Shown one piece after another: positions 34,895-41,601 of a DNA stretch of 64,000 nucleotides; positions within the stretch are counted from its first letter, which is position 1; the number at the start of each line of letters is the position of its first letter. Below the pieces are notes generated by a model. It was given only the letters and a program-made list of their open reading frames with translations, was not told where the DNA came from and did no database searches. The stretch lies in NCBI GenBank assembly GCA_001801815.1, contig MGXU01000001.1, forward strand, positions 62,001 through 126,000, read 5' to 3'. The translations under genes were made by a program, and so were the position numbers. This stretch comes from Gammaproteobacteria bacterium RIFCSPHIGHO2_12_FULL_36_30 (GTDB lineage: Bacteria; Pseudomonadota; Gammaproteobacteria; Coxiellales; Coxiellaceae).

Positions 34895-37579
34895 TTAATG
34901 TGCCACATCCCAATTATCACCAACACCAATTGCAATTTCCAATGGTACTTCCATTTTAAATGCATTTTCCATGCAGTGTTTTATCACATCACACATTTCC
35001 GGTACAGCATTTTTTTCAACTTCAAAAACTAATTCATCGTGCACTTGCATTATCATTGTCATTGGTAATTTATTTTTTTTAATTTTTTGATCAATACAAA
35101 TCATTGCTAATTTAATAATATCTGCAGCAGTTCCTTGCAACGGTGCATTAATTGCTGCGCGTTCTGCTGCCATTTTTCGCATATGATTTGACGCATTAAT
35201 TTCTGGAATAAATAATCTGCGACCAAATAAAGTTTCAACGTAACCATTTTTCTTTGCAAATTCACGCGCTTTTTCCATGTAGCCATGCACATTCGGATAA
35301 CGCGCAAAATATAAATCCATATAGGCTTGCGCTTGTTCGCGCGCAACACCCAATTGTTTTGCTAAACCAAATGCAGACATGCCATACAATAATCCGAAAT
35401 TAATTGCTTTCGCATGACGACGCATATCATGTGTGACATCATGAATATCAACATTAAATACTTCTGCCGCAGTCGCTGTATGCACATCTTGTTTTTTTTC
35501 AAATGCTTTTAATAATCCCGGATCTTTTGATAAATGTGCCATGATGCGTAATTCAATTTGAGAATAATCAGCAGAAACTATTTTACAATTTTTTGGCGCA
35601 ATAAATGCCTGGCGAATTTTTCTTCCCTCTTCTGTGCGAATTGGAATATTTTGTAAATTGGGATTTGTTGATGATAGACGTCCTGTTGATGTGACTGCTT
35701 GATTATAAGAAGTGTGCACGCGTCCTGTTTTTTTATTTATTAATGCGGGCAGCGCATCAGTATAAGTTGATTTTAATTTTGATAATTGACGAAATTCTAC
35801 GATATGTTTTGGCAATTCAAAATCAAGCGCTAATTCTTGCATAACTTCTTCATCAGTTGATGGTGCGCCTGTTGGTGTTTTTTTCAAAACAGGTAATTTC
35901 ATTTGTTGAAATAAAATTTCTTGTAATTGTTTTGGTGAACCTAAATTAAATTCTTGTTTTGCTTGCTTGTAAACGCGTTTTTCTAATTCTAAAATTCTGC
36001 CTGCTAATTCTTCGCTTTGTTTTTTCAACATATCCGCATCAATTAAAACACCGTGAAATTCCATATTTGCTAGAATTGGCATGAGCGGCCATTCAATTTC
36101 ACGCAATACTTTTTCGCACCATTTTTCATGCTCAATTTTTTTCATTAATGTGTGATGCAATTGTAATGCAATATCTGCATCTTCTGCTGCATAATTTGTT
36201 GCAACAGGAATTAAAACATAATCAAATGTAATTTGTTTTGCACCTTTTCCAGCAACATCTTCAAATTTAATTGTGTTGTGACTTAAATATTTTAATGCGA
36301 GTGTGTCTAAATCATGTCGCGAGCTTGTGCTATTTAATGCGTATGATTCTAATAATGTATCTTCCATCGGCGACTCAATTGTCACGCCATGATTTTTTAA
36401 AACTTTGTAATCGTATTTTAAATTTTGTCCAATGATAATTTTATTTTTATCATGCAAAATCGGTGTTAATTTTTTTAATATTTTTTCGCGACTTAATTGT
36501 TTTGCATTTTCATCGTGATGCATAAATGGAATGTAAACTGCTTTTTTTTCTTTAACAGAAAATGACATGCCAACTAATTCTGCGCTCATTGCATCTAAGC
36601 TTGTTGTTTCTGTATCGAGTGCAAATTCCTTTGCATTTTCCAAACGTGCAAAAAATTCATCAAAAGATTTCTCGTCCTGAATGGTATGATAATGTGATTG
36701 TGTTGTTGACTGCGGCTTTGCGTCATCCAATTCTCGCAGCCATTTTGTAAATTCTAAGTTAGAAAATATTTCTCGTAATTTTTCTGTATTTTTTTCGCCA
36801 ATTTTTAATTGCGGTAATTCTACATTTAATTTTACATCACATAAAATGGTTACTAATTCTCGCGATAATTTTAAATTATCAAGATGTGCACGTAAATTTT
36901 CGCCGACTTTTCCAGTAATTTCTTTTGCATGTTTTACAATATTATCTAATGAACCATATGTTTCCAGCCATTTTGCAGCAGTTTTTTCACCGACTTTTGG
37001 AATACCAGGAATATTATCTGATGTGTCGCCCATCAATGCCAAATAATCAATCATTTGTTTTGGCGTTACACCAAATTTTTCTTTCACGCCTTTAATATCT
37101 AATAAACGATCATTCATCGTATTAATTAAAGTAATTTTATCATTCACCAATTGCGCCATGTCTTTATCCATGGTCGACACCAGTGTTTTTATATCATGTT
37201 TTTCAGCATAAACTGCAAGCGTGCCGATCACATCATCTGCTTCAACACCATCTTGAATAATTAATGGCAAACCCATCGCTTTAATTAATTCAAATAGCGG
37301 CTCAATTTGCACACGCAATTCATCCGGCATTTTTGTGCGATTTGCTTTATATTCTGGAAATAATTTGTGGCGAAATGTTTTTCCTTTTGGATCAAATACA
37401 ACAGCAAAATAATCATACTGATTCGTGTTCATTAATTTTTTAATCATATTTATCACGCCATAAATCGCACCAGTGGGTTGACCACTTGATGTCGTTAATG
37501 GCGGCAGCGCATGATATGCTCGAAATAAATATGATGAACCATCGATTAAAATAAGTTGCTTGCTATTATCAGGCTGCAT
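34895..37579 (-). CDS. polA: DNA polymerase I
   Basis: Repair and Okazaki-fragment polymerase, 894 residues from ATG 37579 (a GTG at 37591 is also in frame). The 5' nuclease domain (about 1-290) has F-D-P-K-G-K-T-F-R and D-D-V-I-G-T. The 3'-5' exonuclease domain retains the D-x-E motif in F-A-L-D-T-E-T-T-S-L-D. The polymerase domain has D-Y-S-Q-I-E-L-R and V-H-D-E-L. All three activities therefore look intact. Confidence 0.97.
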   Translation of the reverse strand: MQPDNSKQLILIDGSSYLFRAYHALPPLTTSSGQPTGAIYGVINMIKKLMNTNQYDYFAVVFDPKGKTFRHKLFPEYKANRTKMPDELRVQIEPLFELIKAMGLPLIIQDGVEADDVIGTLAVYAEKHDIKTLVSTMDKDMAQLVNDKITLINTMNDRLLDIKGVKEKFGVTPKQMIDYLALMGDTSDNIPGIPKVGEKTAAKWLETYGSLDNIVKHAKEITGKVGENLRAHLDNLKLSRELVTILCDVKLNVELPQLKIGEKNTEKLREIFSNLEFTKWLRELDDAKPQSTTQSHYHTIQDEKSFDEFFARLENAKEFALDTETTSLDAMSAELVGMSFSVKEKKAVYIPFMHHDENAKQLSREKILKKLTPILHDKNKIIIGQNLKYDYKVLKNHGVTIESPMEDTLLESYALNSTSSRHDLDTLALKYLSHNTIKFEDVAGKGAKQITFDYVLIPVATNYAAEDADIALQLHHTLMKKIEHEKWCEKVLREIEWPLMPILANMEFHGVLIDADMLKKQSEELAGRILELEKRVYKQAKQEFNLGSPKQLQEILFQQMKLPVLKKTPTGAPSTDEEVMQELALDFELPKHIVEFRQLSKLKSTYTDALPALINKKTGRVHTSYNQAVTSTGRLSSTNPNLQNIPIRTEEGRKIRQAFIAPKNCKIVSADYSQIELRIMAHLSKDPGLLKAFEKKQDVHTATAAEVFNVDIHDVTHDMRRHAKAINFGLLYGMSAFGLAKQLGVAREQAQAYMDLYFARYPNVHGYMEKAREFAKKNGYVETLFGRRLFIPEINASNHMRKMAAERAAINAPLQGTAADIIKLAMICIDQKIKKNKLPMTMIMQVHDELVFEVEKNAVPEMCDVIKHCMENAFKMEVPLEIAIGVGDNWDVAH

Positions 37580-37676
37580 AAAAATGACCACTGTAAAAAT
37601 TGATTGAATTAATTTGATTACGATGTTATACCAAATTATGTATTTTTCGTAGTAAAAAATGGGAGTGATGTTTTAT

Positions 37677-39254
37677 ATGAAAAGATCAGTTTCCACATTA
37701 TCGTTATTATTTACATCAGTCAGTGCAATTTTAGGATCAGGCTGGTTGTTTTCTGCTTATTATGCAGGAACAATTGCAGGACCATCTGCATTATTAGCAT
37801 GGGTTATTGCAGGTCTTTCAATTATTTTTATCTCATTTGTATTCGCGGAATTAGCGGCGATGTTGCCGATTATGGGAACAAGCACGCGTATTCCACATAT
37901 GACACACGGTACCATAGTTGGATTTATGTACGCGTGGATTATTTGGTTATGTTACGCATCAATTCCACCAACTGAAGTGCAAGCAATTATTCAATACGCA
38001 AGTTTTTATTTTCCAATACTGACAAATCATGACGCTAGTTTAACTTCATCGGGATATTTATGTGCCACAGTATTAATGTTAGCGATTTGCGCAATTAATA
38101 TTTTTTCATTACGTTGGTTAATGCGCTCCAACACTTCACTCACTTTTTTAAAAATTGCAATTCCAGTTATTTTAATTGTAATTATTTTTATGCATTATTT
38201 TCACCCTGAAAATATTATTCACCCTGATCATGCTTCATTTTTTCCGATGGGAATAAAAGGCATGTTAACTGCAATTTCTGCAGGTGGTATGGTTTATGCA
38301 TTTAATGGATTTACACAAGCATGTGAATTAAGTGGCGCTGCAAAACGTCCTGGAATTACGCTACCCATTGCAATTATTGGATCAATTGCGCTGACATTTA
38401 TTATTTATGTTGGTTTGCAAATGGCATTTTTTACATCAATACAACCATTTAATTTAGCAAACGGTTGGCAACATTTAATTTTAGATCGTGCAAATAGCCC
38501 GCTCGCAGCAATTTTATATCAAGATAAATTAAATTGGTTATTACCACTTTTATTTTTAGGTGCAATGATTGGGCCATTTGCTGCTTCATTAATTTATACA
38601 AACGGTGCATCACAATCTTTGCGAAGCAAAAGTATTAACGGATATTTACCAAAATTTTTGCAAATATTATCGCCGCAACAAACTCCAATTTATGCAATCC
38701 TAATTAATTTTGCATTTGGTATGTTTTTATTTGCGCCGTTACCAGGCTGGAATAAAATGATGGGATTTTTAACATCATTAATGACATTCACTTATACAAT
38801 CGGACCGATTTGCTTAATTGCATTGCGATCACAAGCGCCAAAACAAAATCGCCCATTTCGTTTACCATTTGCAACTTTGTGGGGCACGCTTGCATTTTAT
38901 TTATGTACTGTTTTTAGCTATTTTAATGGGTGGGATATTATTTCTAAATTAGGAATTGGTTTTGCCGCAGGATTTATTGTATTTGTTTTATATCGCGTAT
39001 TTTCTCCATCAACAAAAAAACCAACGCTCGATTGGCGATCATCCATTTGGATTTGGCCTTATATTATTGGATTAACATTGATATCATATTTAGGTAGTTT
39101 TGGTGGTGGGAAAAATATTTTACCGTTTGGTTGGGATTTAGTTGTAATTGCTTTTTTCTCTATTTTTATAGTGTTTTTAGCGAGTTCATTTAAATCATCA
39201 GCAGAACGTACGCAAAAATATATTGAGGAATTGCATTTAGAAAAGAATCAATAA
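37677..39254 (+). CDS. APC-family amino acid permease
   Basis: Twelve-helix amino acid/polyamine transporter. Helix 1 has S-A-I-L-G-S-G-W-L-F, the G-S-G unwound substrate site of the APC superfamily, and helix 6 carries A-F-N-G-F-T-Q-A. I use ATG 37677 (525 residues) as GGGAG lies 11 bases before; two upstream in-frame ATGs (37659 and 37668) are alternatives. It is followed without gap by the thioesterase gene. Substrate not determinable from sequence. Confidence 0.88.
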   Translation: MKRSVSTLSLLFTSVSAILGSGWLFSAYYAGTIAGPSALLAWVIAGLSIIFISFVFAELAAMLPIMGTSTRIPHMTHGTIVGFMYAWIIWLCYASIPPTEVQAIIQYASFYFPILTNHDASLTSSGYLCATVLMLAICAINIFSLRWLMRSNTSLTFLKIAIPVILIVIIFMHYFHPENIIHPDHASFFPMGIKGMLTAISAGGMVYAFNGFTQACELSGAAKRPGITLPIAIIGSIALTFIIYVGLQMAFFTSIQPFNLANGWQHLILDRANSPLAAILYQDKLNWLLPLLFLGAMIGPFAASLIYTNGASQSLRSKSINGYLPKFLQILSPQQTPIYAILINFAFGMFLFAPLPGWNKMMGFLTSLMTFTYTIGPICLIALRSQAPKQNRPFRLPFATLWGTLAFYLCTVFSYFNGWDIISKLGIGFAAGFIVFVLYRVFSPSTKKPTLDWRSSIWIWPYIIGLTLISYLGSFGGGKNILPFGWDLVVIAFFSIFIVFLASSFKSSAERTQKYIEELHLEKNQ

Positions 39255-39265
39255 TGGAGTTGAAT

Positions 39266-39772
39266 ATGAGCGAAACGGATGATCGCAGAAGTTTAACGAT
39301 GTCAGAAGTGATGACGCCTGAAAAATCTAATTTTGCAGGCAATATTCACGGTGGATATTTATTGCAAATGTTAGATAAAGTAGCTTACGCTTGCGCCGCA
39401 CGATATTCAGGACATTATGTGGTGACATTATCGGTTGACCAAGTATATTTTAAGCAGCCGATTCATGTGGGCGAATTAGTAACGTGTCTTGCGAATATTA
39501 ATTTTGTTGGACGATCTTCGATGGAAGTCGGCATTAAAGTGATTGCAGAAAATTTAGAAACTGCAGAAGTGCGGCACACAAATTCATGTTATTTTACCAT
39601 GGTCGCGCTTGATAAAAATCACAAGCCCGCAAGCGTAAAACCACTCGTGATGAGAAATGCATTGGATCGCAGACGTAATGAAGAAGCAATTATGCGAAAA
39701 GAAATTGCATTAAAAGTGGCGCAGGAACATTTAAAAAGAAAACAAGCGTTGAAAGCACAATTTTCCGGCTAA
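39266..39772 (+). CDS. Acyl-CoA thioesterase, YciA-type hotdog
   Basis: Hydrolyses acyl-CoAs. Residues about 18-45 contain N-F-A-G-N-I-H-G-G-Y-L-L-Q-M-L-D, the hotdog active-site helix whose Asp is catalytic in YciA. V-D-Q-V-Y-F-K-Q-P-I-H-V-G is the following strand. ATG 39266 has GGAG six bases upstream; an ATG at 39254 overlaps the permease stop. The length, 168 residues, fits. The stop codon lies inside the first of two hairpins. Confidence 0.9.
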   Translation: MSETDDRRSLTMSEVMTPEKSNFAGNIHGGYLLQMLDKVAYACAARYSGHYVVTLSVDQVYFKQPIHVGELVTCLANINFVGRSSMEVGIKVIAENLETAEVRHTNSCYFTMVALDKNHKPASVKPLVMRNALDRRRNEEAIMRKEIALKVAQEHLKRKQALKAQFSG

Positions 39773-39831
39773 AATGCATCGCACTGCATTTTAGGCTCGG
39801 CTATAATGCACAGTAGTGCATTATAGCCGAG
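39769..39831. terminator. Tandem pair of related hairpins
   Basis: Hairpin 1: arms 39769-39778 and 39785-39794 (10 bp, 6-base loop). Hairpin 2: arms 39796-39811 and 39816-39831 (16 bp perfect, 4-base loop). Both share the plan CGGCTa-AATGCA-loop-TGCATT, as in REP-type doublets. They fall at the 3' end of the thioesterase gene, so they may end transcription or protect the mRNA; no T-run follows. Confidence 0.7.
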
Positions 39832-39940
39832 ATCTTACCTATGCCTACAGATATATACCCCTATCATTATTGGCGATTACATCCATTCACATTAGATGAG
39901 CTGCCAAATGAAATGAGCAATTATTTATTTAGGAATATCA

Positions 39941-40831
39941 ATGAATATAACCAGGCAACAGAATATAAAACTCGGTATTTTCTACGCAATAATTTCAGCA
40001 TTATCGTTTGCTTTGATGAGCGTGCTTGTCAAAAAAATAGGTAATGATTTGCCGACATCAATGCTGATATTTTTTCGCTTTAGTATTAGTTTAATTTTAT
40101 TATTGCCATGGGTAATAAAAAATCCCCATTTTACTTTTAAGATTCAGCAACCCGCACAATATATTATTCGTATTTTAGCGGCATTATTGGGGTTATTTTT
40201 TGTTTTTTACGCAATTAAATTTATTCCATTGGTTGATGCGCTATTGCTGAATAACACATCACCCCTTTTTGTTCCGCTTATTGCATGGCTTTTAGTAGGT
40301 GCAAAAACACCTGCAAAAGCACTATTTGGAATTGCATTAGGATTTGTGGGTATTGCTATTATTCTTCATCCCGGATTGAAAATTATTTCGTTTGCTTCTT
40401 TAATTGCATTAGCTTCAGGGTTACTCGTTGCACTTGCTATAGTGCAAATGCGATTGATCAGTAAAACCAGTCAAACAATTCAAATGTTATTTTATTATTT
40501 TTTAGTCAGTACAATCATAAGCGGTATTGTTGCAGCATTGCAGTGGAAATCACCCATTGGATATGAGACCTGGTTTTTATTATTAGGCATAGGAATTTTT
40601 GGTACACTGTATCAAGTGGTTGCAACCATGGCATATGTTACTGCACCTGTTCGACTTATTTCACCGCTTATTTTCTTAACGGTTATTTTTGGCGGTTTGT
40701 TTGATTGGTTAATATGGGGAAGCACACCAAGCCTGTTAACATACATTGGAACATTGTTAGTAATAATCGGCGCTATCATCACCATCTATTTCGGTCAACA
40801 ATCTATTAAGCAATCATTACCTGGAGATTAG
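39941..40831 (+). CDS. EamA-family (drug/metabolite) transporter
   Basis: 296 residues, ten predicted helices in two EamA repeats (about 12-140 and 155-285). It starts I-F-Y-A-I-I-S-A-L-S-F-A-L-M-S-V, typical of the DMT superfamily. An AGGA ribosome site is five bases before the ATG. It precedes the isochorismatase-like gene by 4 bp, so the two probably share a transcript. Direction and substrate of transport are unknown. Confidence 0.85.
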   Translation: MNITRQQNIKLGIFYAIISALSFALMSVLVKKIGNDLPTSMLIFFRFSISLILLLPWVIKNPHFTFKIQQPAQYIIRILAALLGLFFVFYAIKFIPLVDALLLNNTSPLFVPLIAWLLVGAKTPAKALFGIALGFVGIAIILHPGLKIISFASLIALASGLLVALAIVQMRLISKTSQTIQMLFYYFLVSTIISGIVAALQWKSPIGYETWFLLLGIGIFGTLYQVVATMAYVTAPVRLISPLIFLTVIFGGLFDWLIWGSTPSLLTYIGTLLVIIGAIITIYFGQQSIKQSLPGD

Positions 40832-40835
40832 TCGT

Positions 40836-41420
40836 ATGAAAAATACTGCATTATTAGTAATCGATTTTATTAACGATATTGTTCATCCCGATGGAAAAGT
40901 GATTGCAACTGCAACATTTGTTGAAAAACATCATGTGATTGAAAAGGCTAATCATGTTATTGCATTTGCACGCGAACATAAGATACCGATTGCTTTTGTG
41001 AAAGTAGGATTCAGTGAAAGTTATTTGGAATGTCCTGCGCATTCGCCTGTGTTTGGTAAAGCAAAGGAATTGAAAGCATTTCAATTAAATACGTGGGGAA
41101 CAGAATTTCACGAAAAATTAAATGTGCAACCAAGTGATTTTGTCATTATAAAAAATCGGGTTAGTGCTTTTTATTCAACATCACTCGAAACTTTTTTACG
41201 CGCAAATCAAATTCAAAATATTATTTTAACAGGTGTTTCAACCGATATGGCAATTCAATCAACAGCACGCGAAGCGCATGATCGTGATTATAAAGTCATT
41301 ATTGTTTCTGATGCGTGTGGTGCGGGTATAGCAGAGTGGCATGATTTTACTTTAAAACAATTAGAACGGCTTTCTGTTATTACAACAACAGATAAACTCA
41401 GTCAGGATTTATTGCAATAA
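40836..41420 (+). CDS. Isochorismatase-like hydrolase lacking the catalytic Cys
   Basis: 194 residues with the isochorismatase/nicotinamidase fold: Asp10 in L-L-V-I-D-F-I-N-D and Lys106 in I-I-K-N-R stand for two members of the usual Asp-Lys-Cys triad. At the third position the sequence is G-V-S-T-D-M-A-I-Q-S-T-A (131-142), with Ala139 where amidohydrolase members have Cys. True isochorismatases (EntB, PhzD) also lack this Cys, so an isochorismate-type or other Cys-independent reaction is possible. It is coupled to the EamA gene and directly faces the 924-residue AT-PCP-E gene. Confidence 0.8.
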   Translation: MKNTALLVIDFINDIVHPDGKVIATATFVEKHHVIEKANHVIAFAREHKIPIAFVKVGFSESYLECPAHSPVFGKAKELKAFQLNTWGTEFHEKLNVQPSDFVIIKNRVSAFYSTSLETFLRANQIQNIILTGVSTDMAIQSTAREAHDRDYKVIIVSDACGAGIAEWHDFTLKQLERLSVITTTDKLSQDLLQ

Positions 41421-41454
41421 ATAGAATATTCTATAATGACAAGGAAAATAAAAT

Positions 41455-41601
41455 ATGAAAAATTTGAGTCAACAGTATTTATCCAGAATGGATGTGATGA
41501 TTGACAAAATGAAATTATTTCACGCCCGGTTAACAGAGGCTAAAATCGTTTTTATTTCATCAAAAATATATGATCCATATTTTTTTATAGTTTCAATTTG
41601 A
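41455..41601 (+). pseudogene. Possible truncated gene at island edge
   Basis: A 48-codon frame starting M-K-N-L-S-Q-Q-Y-L-S-R-M-D with AAGGA about nine bases upstream, placed 34 bp after the isochorismatase-like gene. Its last ~27 codons run antisense through the 3' end of the 924-residue gene. The first ~22 residues look like a normal start of a helical protein. It may be the surviving 5' end of a gene cut by insertion of the 41.5-46.1 kb cassette; chance is also possible. Confidence 0.35.

Noticed and set aside
39841-40044. 67-codon + frame before and into the EamA gene
   Set aside because: No ribosome site at its ATG and it overlaps the well-supported EamA start by about 100 bases; the sequence resembles nothing known.
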